Of a DNA stretch of 35,112 nt, positions 23,634 through 31,247 are shown piece after piece; the stretch's first letter is position 1; every line of letters starts with the position of its first letter. The stretch is from an uncultured Clostridium sp. (lineage in GTDB: Bacteria > Bacillota > Clostridia > Lachnospirales > Lachnospiraceae), in the NCBI RefSeq assembly GCF_900547735.1, contig NZ_URHZ01000059.1, positions 1 to 35,112 of the forward strand. Direction: 5' to 3'. A program made the translations under genes and the position numbers. The notes under the pieces were generated by a model. That model was given only the letters and a program-made list of their open reading frames with translations. It was not told the DNA's origin and made no database searches.

Positions 23634-24923
23634 CTAACGGCCGTTCGTCCACTCATCCATCAGATTCTCCATCCGCAACACTGCGGCATCTGCATTGTCC
23701 CCCTCAAGCATCCCCACAACACATTGACGCGATATCTCCCAAATCGGGAAATTCAAATTGTCGTCGGAGCCTATTACACTGCGCCCGTTGGTGAGATACG
23801 GCCCGATGGACTGTATGGCCTCATCTTCGGCCAGCCTGTTCTCCGCCAGGGGACTGAAAGAGCTCTGACTGTCCACAAACTCCCACATGACATCACTCTG
23901 CGTCAGGTACTCTACGAATTTTTTCGCTTCTTCCTGGTGAGGACTGTCTGCATTGATGCTGATGCGTGTGTCGGTGTTAATCACCAGAGCGCTTCCATCG
24001 TCCATAAAAGGATAGGGCGTCACTATAAAATCAAAGCCCGGATCCAAATCACGCACTCTGGGTACCGCCCAGGCTCCGGTCAGCATAAAAGGCCGTTCTC
24101 CTCCGGTAAACAGGACAAGATCGTCTTTTGTCTTCGTGGTATTCAGAGCCTCTTCCCGGTCAGCCCAACCGCGTTCCAGCATTTCCTCCACCAGCTCAAA
24201 GCCGGGCCGGAACGCCTCCGCCAAATCTGCTTCCCCGCTGTTAAAGCGTTCCAGCTCCGCCATGACATCCTCTTTCCGGTAAACAGGAAGCATTGCTTTC
24301 GCAATGGCCGCCGTCTTCAGAGAGATATCATTGTTCGCAACAATCGGGGTAATTCCCTGTGAAACAAAATAATCGCACACAGCCTCAAACTCCGCTATAT
24401 TTTCAGGAATCTCCTGTTTATATTCTTTTAAAAGATCCAGATTGCAGTACAGGCCAAAAGCCGATATAGAGGTAGGCAGATAGTATACTTTTCCGCCCGC
24501 ATCTATCTGACTCAATGCCAAATCGCTGAAATTGTCCAGTGTGGAGATACCGGAAAGATCCGCCAGTTTTCCCTGCTCTCCCAATTCCAGGACGCGCTCA
24601 TGGTCGACCATAATAATATCGTCTCCGTTGCCGGTAGCAATTCTCTTATTCAGCACCTCATAGTACTCCGCCCCTTTTATGCCGTCGTAGGTAATGGAGA
24701 TTTCGGGATACTCATCCATAAAACCGTGAAGCGCATCCTCAATTGCCATGACATTGAGCGCTTCATATTTATAGCCGAAAAAGGTGAGGTTCGTCTGTGG
24801 CTGTTCTTCCTTCTGCGTATAATTATAAACGATATTCTGTTCCTGTTTTTGAGAACATCCTGCCAAAATTGCTACTGCCAATCCACCCGCCATGACGCTT
24901 CCCCACATCAGCCGTTTCTTCAT
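23634..24923 (-). CDS. Extracellular sugar-binding lipoprotein (ABC family 1 SBP), probable co-receptor of the kinase
   Basis: A 429-residue lipoprotein. The ATG at 24923 follows AGAGGAAA; an in-frame extension to 25112 has no supported start. The signal peptide ends in ILAGC with Cys23 as the lipid anchor. The mature domain has the family 1 binding-protein pattern: GFMDEYPEISITYDG, NKRIATGNGDDIIMV, KVYYLPTSISAFGLYCNLDLLKEY, RPFMLTGAWAVPRV and EEAKKFVEYLTQSDVMWEFV. No ABC permease or ATPase lies nearby. The next gene, 11 bp on, is a histidine kinase with a large external domain. I infer that this protein presents a sugar to the kinase rather than to a transporter. The ligand is unknown. Confidence 0.9.
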   Translation of the reverse strand: MKKRLMWGSVMAGGLAVAILAGCSQKQEQNIVYNYTQKEEQPQTNLTFFGYKYEALNVMAIEDALHGFMDEYPEISITYDGIKGAEYYEVLNKRIATGNGDDIIMVDHERVLELGEQGKLADLSGISTLDNFSDLALSQIDAGGKVYYLPTSISAFGLYCNLDLLKEYKQEIPENIAEFEAVCDYFVSQGITPIVANNDISLKTAAIAKAMLPVYRKEDVMAELERFNSGEADLAEAFRPGFELVEEMLERGWADREEALNTTKTKDDLVLFTGGERPFMLTGAWAVPRVRDLDPGFDFIVTPYPFMDDGSALVINTDTRISINADSPHQEEAKKFVEYLTQSDVMWEFVDSQSSFSPLAENRLAEDEAIQSIGPYLTNGRSVIGSDDNLNFPIWEISRQCVVGMLEGDNADAAVLRMENLMDEWTNGR

Positions 24924-25005
24924 CTTATTTCCTCTCTTTTCCGGTAATTCCGATTCTAAATACGTTCCGGCAGACCGGCGGCAATGTCCGTTTCCGTCAT
25001 GGTCC

Positions 25006-25034
25006 ATTATATCACGGTATGATTGGCAGAACAA
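25006..25034 (-). promoter_or_regulatory. Promoter of the SBP-histidine kinase unit
   Basis: On the minus strand TTGTTC (25034-25029), a 17-bp spacer and a perfect TATAAT (25011-25006), about 85 bp before the SBP start codon. Upstream, CATCCGCTG (25064-25072) and CAGCGGATG (25086-25094) form an inverted repeat just after the GntR-like stop. It may be a weak terminator or an operator. Confidence 0.6.
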
Positions 25035-25112
25035 GGAAATTTGGCCCCCTTGTGGACAGAGTTCATCCGCTGTGGCCACGGCGGTCAGCGGATGTTCCGG
25101 CCCATTTCCCAT

Positions 25113-26093
25113 TTATTTCCTGACCCAGAATTCCTGGATTTTTTTCTTCAGATGCATCAGGGAACCCTCGTCTATGACCTGGCAGAACTGAAAACAGCCC
25201 ATTTTATGCTCTTCACAGTACTGCCGCAGTTTGCCCGGCAGTCCCTCCATAAATTCCATATCCTGGGGCAGGATTACCACCGCATCTTCACCGGCGTCCT
25301 CCAGATACGAAAGAGCCCCGTCAATCGGGACATACTCCCCCCTGCCCTTCAGCCCCAGCTCTTTCAGATAGCGTTTCATACTATAGAGATACCACTGTTC
25401 TTCATATACTAGGACTGCCCTCTGCTCCCTGCCGATTCTGGCGACCTGGCTGATAGACATCCTGCTTGGGGACATAACCACCATCTCCACCTCGAAGGGC
25501 AGCTTTCCCCCGTTTTTCTTTTTGACGAGCCGTTTCACGTCGTCCACATGGTTAATCGTGGTTACTGCCATGTCGTAACCGCCATTGATCAGGATACCGG
25601 CATCCTCGCGCACATCATCCAGCAGCACAGGTATCACCTTCGCATTGCAGGATAATGCCAGCTCCGATGCACATGCCTTAAGAATCTCTTTGCTGCAGTC
25701 CACCCAGGCCACCCTGACCTTCTCACGTTCCGGAAGACGGCTCCAAATCCGTTCCAGAAACAGATTTTCTATCTCATGCCAGGTAAGACCCGAGCCGTTC
25801 AGCTCGTAGATGGCCTCCCTGAGCATTTTCTCCACCTTTTTACGCTCACCCGACAAATCCGGCCTGCAGGCATAGCTTCCGCTGCCCTGGACCGTTCTGA
25901 TAAACCCCGGGCCTTCCAATGCCTCATACGCCCGCTTCACCGTATCCCTGGATACCGATAGTTCCTCGCAGAGCTTTCTCTCCGTCGGAAGGCGTTCCCC
26001 TTCCTTTATAGCTCCGCTTTCAATCTGCCCGGCTATCCAGTCGGCTATCTGGCGGTACACCGGAGTTCCCGGACGAAATTCAATCCCCGGCAT
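25113..26093 (-). CDS. GntR-type regulator with unassigned effector domain (paralogue 1)
   Basis: A 326-residue regulator. The N-terminal GntR winged helix is clear (TPVYRQIADWIAGQI, GERLPTERKLCEELSVSRDTVKRAYEAL, GFIRTVQGSGSY). The 240-residue C-terminal part is not a FadR, UTRA or aminotransferase domain I recognise. It looks like an alpha/beta sensor (VRVAWVDCSKEIL, VIPVLLDDV, SPSRMSISQV, ILPQDMEFM, GSLMHLKKKIQ). The same blocks occur in order in the next regulator upstream, so the two are paralogues. The ATG at 26093 touches the preceding stop codon (TAGATG), with GAGGAGGGG upstream, so translation is coupled. It lies just before the SBP-kinase unit, a likely target. Confidence 0.85.
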   Translation of the reverse strand: MPGIEFRPGTPVYRQIADWIAGQIESGAIKEGERLPTERKLCEELSVSRDTVKRAYEALEGPGFIRTVQGSGSYACRPDLSGERKKVEKMLREAIYELNGSGLTWHEIENLFLERIWSRLPEREKVRVAWVDCSKEILKACASELALSCNAKVIPVLLDDVREDAGILINGGYDMAVTTINHVDDVKRLVKKKNGGKLPFEVEMVVMSPSRMSISQVARIGREQRAVLVYEEQWYLYSMKRYLKELGLKGRGEYVPIDGALSYLEDAGEDAVVILPQDMEFMEGLPGKLRQYCEEHKMGCFQFCQVIDEGSLMHLKKKIQEFWVRK

Positions 26094-27080
26094 CTACATC
26101 CCCTCCTCATGCCCTTTTTCCTCTATCTGCTCAAACACCTGTTTCAAATGGAACAGGGAGCCTCTGTCTATCTCAAATTCAAAGGGCACGATGACGCACC
26201 CCATTTTCTTTGCTCTCTCTATTAACTGCAGCGCAAGATTACTGCTGTAATCCATATAATCAGGGGGAATGATAAAAGAAACCGGCTCCTTTGTAAGCCT
26301 CTCCTGATTCATTCCAATCTGCTGTTCATTTACACAGACCAGACGCCCCTTTTTCCCGAGAACCTTCAGTGTATACTTAACCGAATCCAGGAATTCCCTC
26401 GATCGGTACAGAATGCAAATCTCCTGCCAGTCCGGCAGGACGGTGAGCCTTGAGATGGTTTTACGGCTTTCCCGGAGAGCCACTTTATCCGTCCAGAGGT
26501 GCATGGAATCGGCATAACGGACAAAATCATTGTAATGTTTCTCGGCCACCAGCGTCAGGACGCACTGGGGGCTTATTACGCTTTCCCCGGAAAAAAGGTC
26601 GTTTAACAGGTAGGGTTCCACTTCCAGCCCCGTCTTTTTCTTTAGATCCAGCATGACATGGTGGAGCGTTTCCGCATTGCAGTCCACCAGGGCCACCTTA
26701 ATCTGCCTGTCCCCGCCAAAGACCTGTTCCAGTTGGCCGCGCAGAAGGAGGAACATCCGGTTCATTGGGATTCCCATTGATGCTGCCGCTTCGACCGTCC
26801 GGTCCACCAGTTCCTGCGGCGTCCTCTTGGTTTCCCTGCTCTCTTCCCTTTGGACATAGGCTCCTCCGCCTCTGACCTTATAGATACAGCCCCGTTTTTT
26901 CAGGCTGTCGTAGGCTTTTTTGACCGTTCCCACGGAAACGCCTTTCTCCTCCGCCAGGGCCGCTTCCGACGGCAGCCTGTCGCCGGGCTTTAATTCGCCG
27001 CCTTCAATTCTCCCGTACAGCTCCTCCGCAATCCGGCCGTACAGGGTATTCATTCCCGCTTGTTTATCCGCGTTGTCCAT
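26094..27080 (-). CDS. GntR-type regulator with unassigned effector domain (paralogue 2)
   Basis: A 328-residue regulator. The ATG at 27080 follows AAGGAGG at slightly long spacing; the ATG at 27053 is an alternative. The GntR helix-turn-helix is standard (LKPGDRLPSEAALAEEKGVSV, GTVKKAYDSLKKRGCIY, VRGGGAYV). The C-terminal domain shares its block order with paralogue 1: IKVALVDCNAETL, VEPYLLNDL, SRKTISRL, ICILYRSREFL...LKVLGKKG, FIIPPDYM, MGCVIVPFEFEIDRGSLFHLKQVFEQ. Identity between the two looks modest, so the duplication is old or fast evolving. It sits between the AEC carrier and paralogue 1. The two may form heterodimers or bind different ligands; that is inference. Confidence 0.85.
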   Translation of the reverse strand: MDNADKQAGMNTLYGRIAEELYGRIEGGELKPGDRLPSEAALAEEKGVSVGTVKKAYDSLKKRGCIYKVRGGGAYVQREESRETKRTPQELVDRTVEAAASMGIPMNRMFLLLRGQLEQVFGGDRQIKVALVDCNAETLHHVMLDLKKKTGLEVEPYLLNDLFSGESVISPQCVLTLVAEKHYNDFVRYADSMHLWTDKVALRESRKTISRLTVLPDWQEICILYRSREFLDSVKYTLKVLGKKGRLVCVNEQQIGMNQERLTKEPVSFIIPPDYMDYSSNLALQLIERAKKMGCVIVPFEFEIDRGSLFHLKQVFEQIEEKGHEEGM

Positions 27081-27132
27081 GGCCGCCAGCCTCCTTCCCC
27101 GCGCCGTGTGCTGTCTTTATCCGATTAATCTT

Positions 27133-28074
27133 CTATCCTATAAATCCGATGCCTGTGAACAAAAATACCCATAAAAAGATAGTCACAACCGATGCAGCCG
27201 TACTAATCACGACAAACTGTCCTGCCAATTCCCCGTCTCCTCCCATGTTCTGGGCCATCGAATAGGATGCCGTAGCCACCGGCGTCGCATACAGTTCGAA
27301 AAGAATGAAGCGTTCCAGGTTATTAAACCCGAGCACAGTGGCGATCACCGTAATAATTGCCGGCAATACCAGCAGTTTCAGCGTCATGGACGGAACAACA
27401 TACTTCAGGTTGTGGCGGATGGCCGAAAAATGCAGAGTTCCTCCCAGTACAAACAGAGCCAGAGGCGTACTCAGCGCGGCAAACTGGGCAATCGGCGTCT
27501 CCACGCTGGCCGGAAGTTTGATATTCAGAAGATAGAAAAGCAGTCCGGTCATCGCACCCATAATCAGCGGGTTGGTACACACATTTTTTAGCAGCACGGA
27601 CGGTCTTACCTTTCCTCCGTTGAACATCTCCAGAATAATAACTGCCGTTACATTATAGATGGGAATGACTATGGCAACCATCATCGATGCAAGCACGGCT
27701 CCTCCGTCCCCAAAGAGATTGGATGTAAGGGGAATACCGAACAGTACGAAGTTACTTCTGTAAATCGCCTGGATAATAACGCCGCGCCTGGAATCCTCCC
27801 CGACAATGCGCGGAACGGTCAGCAAAAGAATAGCCTGAAGCGCCAGGATGCTCACGACCGCCGTGATAACAAGTTTCCAGTTCAGCACCAGCCCGTGATC
27901 GACGTTATAAAGATTATTGAACATCAGAAGCGGGAAAAAAGCCGTAAAAATCATCTTGTTCAGCTTATTCATAAATCCCTCATCGACCAGGCCGCTGCGT
28001 CTCACCCCGTATCCGAATACGATATAAATCAAAAACGGCACTACCGCATTGACTGCAATTATAAAACTTCTCAT
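27133..28074 (-). CDS. AEC (auxin efflux carrier) family permease
   Basis: A 313-residue membrane protein with about ten hydrophobic segments arranged as two halves, as in the AEC/MdcF-MleP family. Bacterial members of that family move malate, malonate and related organic acids. I choose the ATG at 28074, which has AGGAG six to seven bases upstream, over the ATG six codons earlier. Typical stretches are VPFLIYIVFGYGVRRSGLVDEG near the N-terminus, RSNFVLFGIPLTSNLFG in mid-protein and the C-terminal ATPVATASYSMAQNMGGDGELA, whose counterpart is conserved in the family. It heads a minus-strand run with two GntR-type regulators, 52 bp before the first. The substrate and direction are not evident. 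Confidence 0.88.
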   Translation of the reverse strand: MRSFIIAVNAVVPFLIYIVFGYGVRRSGLVDEGFMNKLNKMIFTAFFPLLMFNNLYNVDHGLVLNWKLVITAVVSILALQAILLLTVPRIVGEDSRRGVIIQAIYRSNFVLFGIPLTSNLFGDGGAVLASMMVAIVIPIYNVTAVIILEMFNGGKVRPSVLLKNVCTNPLIMGAMTGLLFYLLNIKLPASVETPIAQFAALSTPLALFVLGGTLHFSAIRHNLKYVVPSMTLKLLVLPAIITVIATVLGFNNLERFILFELYATPVATASYSMAQNMGGDGELAGQFVVISTAASVVTIFLWVFLFTGIGFIG

Positions 28075-28116
28075 CTTTTTCTCCTGTCCCATTTGTATCT
28101 CTTTTTTAATTCTATA

Positions 28117-28145
28117 ATTATAAGATTAACATAGAAGCAAAGCAA
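28117..28145 (-). promoter_or_regulatory. Promoter of the AEC-GntR-GntR operon
   Basis: On the minus strand TTGCTT (28145-28140), a 17-bp spacer and a perfect TATAAT (28122-28117), about 43 bp before the AEC start codon. The surrounding DNA is very AT-rich. Confidence 0.55.
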
Positions 28146-28253
28146 CATAATATTGGTTTTTCATATATCTATATTTGTTTTTGTTATATCTTTTTGGACA
28201 TTTTTAGGATATCATCCCCTGGACGCTCATGTCTATCAAAATAAATAATCGTA

Positions 28254-28281
28254 TTGACAAATAGTCAGCGCTGAGTATAAT
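28254..28281 (+). promoter_or_regulatory. Promoter of the padR operon
   Basis: A perfect TTGACA (28254-28259), a 16-bp spacer and a perfect TATAAT (28276-28281). A near-palindrome fills the spacer, so the promoter is probably silent when repressor is bound. Confidence 0.8.
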
Positions 28282-28299
28282 TATAGTCAGTACTGACTA
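28262..28299. promoter_or_regulatory. Twin 16-bp palindromic operators, probable PadR sites
   Basis: TAGTCAGCGCTGAGTA (28262-28277, one mismatch) lies between -35 and -10. TAGTCAGTACTGACTA (28284-28299, perfect) covers the start of transcription. The centres are 22 bp apart, about two helical turns, so two dimers would bind the same face. The adjacent PadR gene is the obvious owner. Confidence 0.75.
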
Positions 28300-28328
28300 C
28301 TTATCATTATGAATCCGGAGGTGATTTT

Positions 28329-28889
28329 ATGATCCCGCTTTACATCCTTGGAATGCTGCTGCGCTTCGGGCCGCAGCACGGGTATCAGATTAAGAAACTA
28401 ATCGGCGAACAACTGGCGGACTTTACAGACATCAAGCTCCCAACCATCTACTACCACCTGGAGAAGATGGAGGCCGCCGGCTATATCGGCTCGGAGAGCG
28501 TCAAAGACGGAGCGCGCCCCGAAAAGATGGTGTACCACATCAGCGAAACCGGTAAAGACCATTTTAAGCAGCTTCTCTACCGCACGCTGGATATCAGCTA
28601 CCGCCCGTCCTTTGAGGTGGATTCCGCTCTTTTCTTCTCAGACTCCATTGACCGCGGAGATTTTCTGGCCGCGCTGGAACAGCATATCGGAAAACTGAAC
28701 GCATCGCTGGCCCGGATCGATGAGCACAAGAAAGAGACGCTGCCTTTCCTGCCGCACGATATGCGGATATCGGCCAACCTTATCTTTGAACATCACATCC
28801 GGCATTACCAGGCGGAGATCGGCTGGGCGGAACAGGCAATCAGCAATATAAAGGAGGAAAAAAAACATGACGAAAGCCAGAGTCATTGA
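28329..28889 (+). CDS. PadR-family transcriptional repressor
   Basis: A 186-residue winged-helix repressor. The ATG at 28329 follows GGAGG. The PadR DNA-binding domain covers the first 80 residues: LYILGMLLRFGPQHGYQIKKLI, then LPTIYYHLEKMEAAGYI as recognition helix and wing, and RPEKMVYHISETGKDHF. The C-terminal half is the Vir_C/PadR_C type dimerisation helix set (ALEQHIGKLNASLARIDEHK, then HHIRHYQAEIGWAEQAISNI). It overlaps the methyltransferase gene by 23 bp. Strong palindromes in its own promoter imply autoregulation and derepression by a small molecule. Such regulators often control stress or detoxification genes. The ligand is unknown. Confidence 0.93.
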   Translation: MIPLYILGMLLRFGPQHGYQIKKLIGEQLADFTDIKLPTIYYHLEKMEAAGYIGSESVKDGARPEKMVYHISETGKDHFKQLLYRTLDISYRPSFEVDSALFFSDSIDRGDFLAALEQHIGKLNASLARIDEHKKETLPFLPHDMRISANLIFEHHIRHYQAEIGWAEQAISNIKEEKKHDESQSH

Positions 28890-29517
28890 AACCAACTCGG
28901 GAATCCAGGACGAAGTGACGACAAAAGTATTTGACGTATTTGCCCGCGGAATGCGCGATAAGGGCTGGAACGGCGTCGACGGCATGATCGCTTCCGGCAT
29001 TCAGGGCGGCGATATCCTGGAAGTCGGCCCCGGCCCGGGATATGTAGGGCTGGAACTGGCTAAAAAGCTGAACCCGCGCTCCCTGACCGGCTGTGAGATC
29101 AGCCCGGCCATGATACGTCTCGCCGAGAAGAATGCCGCCGAGTACCGGATTGACGCCAAATATGTCCGGGCCAATGCAATGGCAATGCCATTTCCCGACG
29201 GAAGTTTCGACGCCGTGATTTCCAACGGTTCCCTGCACGAGTGGGAAGATCCGGTGCGTATTTTCAATGAAATACACCGCGTTCTCCGCCCGGGCGGCCG
29301 CTACTGCATCACCGATCTGCGCAGGGATGCCGCTCTGTGGAAAAAAGCATTTATCTACCTCGGCACCAGCCCGAAAGAGATGCGGCCCGGTTTCGTAACC
29401 TCCCTGAATGCCGCCTATACGGTTTCTGAACTTAAGGAACTGCTGGCCAAATCCAAACTCAGCCAGGCAGAAGTCCGGAAAGACTTTTTCGGAATCTGCA
29501 TTTCCGGCATCAGATAA
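28867..29517 (+). CDS. Class I SAM-dependent methyltransferase
   Basis: A 216-residue methyltransferase of the Methyltransf_11/UbiE type. The ATG at 28867 follows GGAGG and lies inside the end of padR. SAM-binding motif I is DILEVGPGPGYVGLEL (near residues 49-64), followed by the acidic GCEISPAMIRLAEKNA. Motif II is the FPDGSFDAVISNGSLHEWEDP region and the following NEIHRVLRPGGRYCITDLR is standard. Cotranscription with padR suggests that its product is needed only when the PadR ligand is present, for example to methylate and inactivate a small molecule. That is inference; the substrate cannot be read from the sequence. Confidence 0.92.
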   Translation: MTKARVIETNSGIQDEVTTKVFDVFARGMRDKGWNGVDGMIASGIQGGDILEVGPGPGYVGLELAKKLNPRSLTGCEISPAMIRLAEKNAAEYRIDAKYVRANAMAMPFPDGSFDAVISNGSLHEWEDPVRIFNEIHRVLRPGGRYCITDLRRDAALWKKAFIYLGTSPKEMRPGFVTSLNAAYTVSELKELLAKSKLSQAEVRKDFFGICISGIR

Positions 29518-29597
29518 AGACGGTGGTAAAAAAGAATAAGTTATGGTAGAATTTTCCTATTAACGCCCGGAGGGGCGGATACGAAAGGAGAATTTCC

Positions 29598-30104
29598 ATG
29601 GTTTTTGAAAACCGTTTTCATACCACCAGAGAGATGTACAAAGAATATGTGGGGAAGGTGCTGTGCCGCAGAATCTATGTCCTCGGCAGCATTTTTTCCG
29701 TAATAGCGGCGCTCGCTTTTATCCTCAGCATACGCGGAAACCAGACGATGGCCGCGGTGGAAGGTGTGTGTCTTTTTATTCTTCTTGCGGTCATGATCAT
29801 TACACCGGGAAAAGTATTAAAGCAGCTCCTGGAAACCGACAAACAGCTTCACAACGGGGAACATCCCGAATGTGTCGTTACGTTCGGCGATCATATCAGC
29901 TTGACGGAGGGAAAGCAGACGCTGACGATCGAATATGCACAAATCATCAATATCTACCGGCTGAAGACCTGCAGCGTCCTCATGTTTACGAAGCAGAACG
30001 GCATTCTCTACCTGGAGGATCACTTCACGGTGGGAAACAGTACCGATTTTAACGGTTTTATACTGGAAAAATGCGTAAATGTAAGCCGCATTGAACAGCG
30101 TTAG
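29598..30104 (+). CDS. YcxB-like membrane protein
   Basis: A 168-residue protein with two adjacent transmembrane helices (about 25-45 and 50-70) and a C-terminal soluble domain of about 90 residues. The ATG at 29598 follows AAAGGAG. The soluble part (VVTFGDHISLTEGKQTLTIE, then YAQIINIYRLKTCSVLMF and LYLEDHFTVGN) matches the YcxB-like/PH-like pattern as I remember it. The family has no defined function. It lies 80 bp after the methyltransferase gene on the same strand. A possible extended -10 (TGGTAGAAT, 29544-29552) precedes it, so it may be transcribed with padR or alone. Confidence 0.7.
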   Translation: MVFENRFHTTREMYKEYVGKVLCRRIYVLGSIFSVIAALAFILSIRGNQTMAAVEGVCLFILLAVMIITPGKVLKQLLETDKQLHNGEHPECVVTFGDHISLTEGKQTLTIEYAQIINIYRLKTCSVLMFTKQNGILYLEDHFTVGNSTDFNGFILEKCVNVSRIEQR

Positions 30105-30125
30105 AACGTACAGAATAATAGACGG

Positions 30126-30193
30126 ATCATACAGGGGGCGGGAAACCAATAAAATGGTTTCCCGCCCCCTGCCGGTTCTGAATCCTGTATGAT
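30126..30193. terminator. Nested inverted repeats between convergent genes
   Basis: The inner stem pairs GGGGGCGGGAAACCA (30134-30148) with TGGTTTCCCGCCCCC (30155-30169), a perfect 15 bp. Flanking it, ATCATACAGG (30126-30135) is the inverse of CCTGTATGAT (30184-30193). No T run follows. It lies where the YcxB-like and epimerase transcripts meet and probably helps end both. Confidence 0.6.
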
Positions 30194-30249
30194 TATCCGC
30201 CGCGCAGCCCTGTATTACAAACCGCACGGCGTCAGATTACGGACTGTCC

Positions 30250-30318
30250 AACCTTAAAATACAACCCGTGTAAACCTTAAGCTGTAAGCTGTCTCAGCCT
30301 TAAATAACAAACTGTCTC
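30250..30318. repeat. Three imperfect 23-bp tandem repeats at the end of the epimerase gene
   Basis: Units at 30250-30272, 30273-30295 and 30296-30318 share a GACAG...TTTAAGG pattern on the minus strand. The first minus-strand unit encodes the last codons and stop of the epimerase. The others are decayed copies in the 3' untranslated region. Confidence 0.65.
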
Positions 30319-31217
30319 ATATATCTCTCGCTGAGTACGAGGCTCTTAATCACATCTTCATGTGTATCCTCAAAACTCTTATCTTCCACCTCAATGCAGG
30401 TGTATCCCTTATACCCGATATCGTTCAGGGCGCTGACGTATTTTGCCCAGTCCACGTCTCCCAGTCCCGGAAGCTTCGGCGCCATGTACTGAAGCGGGTA
30501 TGCCATTGTTCCGACATCCTCCAGCTTATCCCTGTACAGTTTGATGTCTTTGTAATGCACATGGAAGATTTTATCCTTAAATTCATACATCGGTTTAAGA
30601 TAATCCATCATCTGCCATACAAAATGGCTGGGATCGTAATTCAGGCCAAAGTAATCGCTCGGAATCATCTCAAACATCCGGCGCCAGATCTTCGGCGTTG
30701 TCGCCAGGTTCTGTCCTCCCGGCCACTGTGTCTCGTCGAACAGCATCGGGCAGTTCTCGATTGCCACCCTCACCTTGTGCTCCTCGGCAAAGCGGATCAG
30801 TCCCGGCCAGATTTCACCGAACAGCTCCATGTTTGCCTCGACGCTTTTACTCTGATCGCGGCCGATAAAGGAGGTAACCATCCCGATTCCCAATTTCTCG
30901 GATGCCAGGATTACTTTTTTCAGGTGCTCTATATTCGCCGCCCTCTTCTCCAGGTCTCCGTCCATCGTGTTCGGATAGAAGGCCAGGGAAGAAATCTCCA
31001 CCTTCTTTTCTTTACAGTAATTCAGGATATATTCCGCTTTCGCATCGTCCAGTTCATCCACGTCGATGTGGCTGACGCCCGCATAGCGGCGCTCCGCCTT
31101 GCCGTTCGGCCAGCAGGCCACCTCCACGCATTCATATCCCAGTCCGCTTATCGTGTCAATCATTTCCTCAAAGGACATCCAGTCCAGAATTGCACTTACA
31201 AGTCCCAGTTTCATCAT
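30300..31217 (-). CDS. Sugar phosphate isomerase/epimerase (xylose isomerase-like TIM barrel)
   Basis: A 305-residue protein of the AP_endonuc_2/IolE-like family, whose members isomerise or epimerise ketoses or dehydrate inositol derivatives. Two ATGs (31217 and 31214) follow GGGAGG and either could be used. The metal-binding pattern is visible: RVAIENCPM (Glu), LNYDPSHFVW (Asp and His), FHVHYKDIK (His) and YTCIEVED (Glu). It lies 30 bp downstream of a Gfo/Idh dehydrogenase gene; dehydrogenase plus epimerase behind a sugar ABC transporter is the usual layout of inositol or rare-sugar operons. The exact reaction cannot be chosen. Its 3' end overlaps a 23-bp tandem repeat. Confidence 0.9.
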   Translation of the reverse strand: MMKLGLVSAILDWMSFEEMIDTISGLGYECVEVACWPNGKAERRYAGVSHIDVDELDDAKAEYILNYCKEKKVEISSLAFYPNTMDGDLEKRAANIEHLKKVILASEKLGIGMVTSFIGRDQSKSVEANMELFGEIWPGLIRFAEEHKVRVAIENCPMLFDETQWPGGQNLATTPKIWRRMFEMIPSDYFGLNYDPSHFVWQMMDYLKPMYEFKDKIFHVHYKDIKLYRDKLEDVGTMAYPLQYMAPKLPGLGDVDWAKYVSALNDIGYKGYTCIEVEDKSFEDTHEDVIKSLVLSERYMRQFVI

Positions 31218-31247
31218 TCTACCTCCCGTATCACATTATCACGTCTC

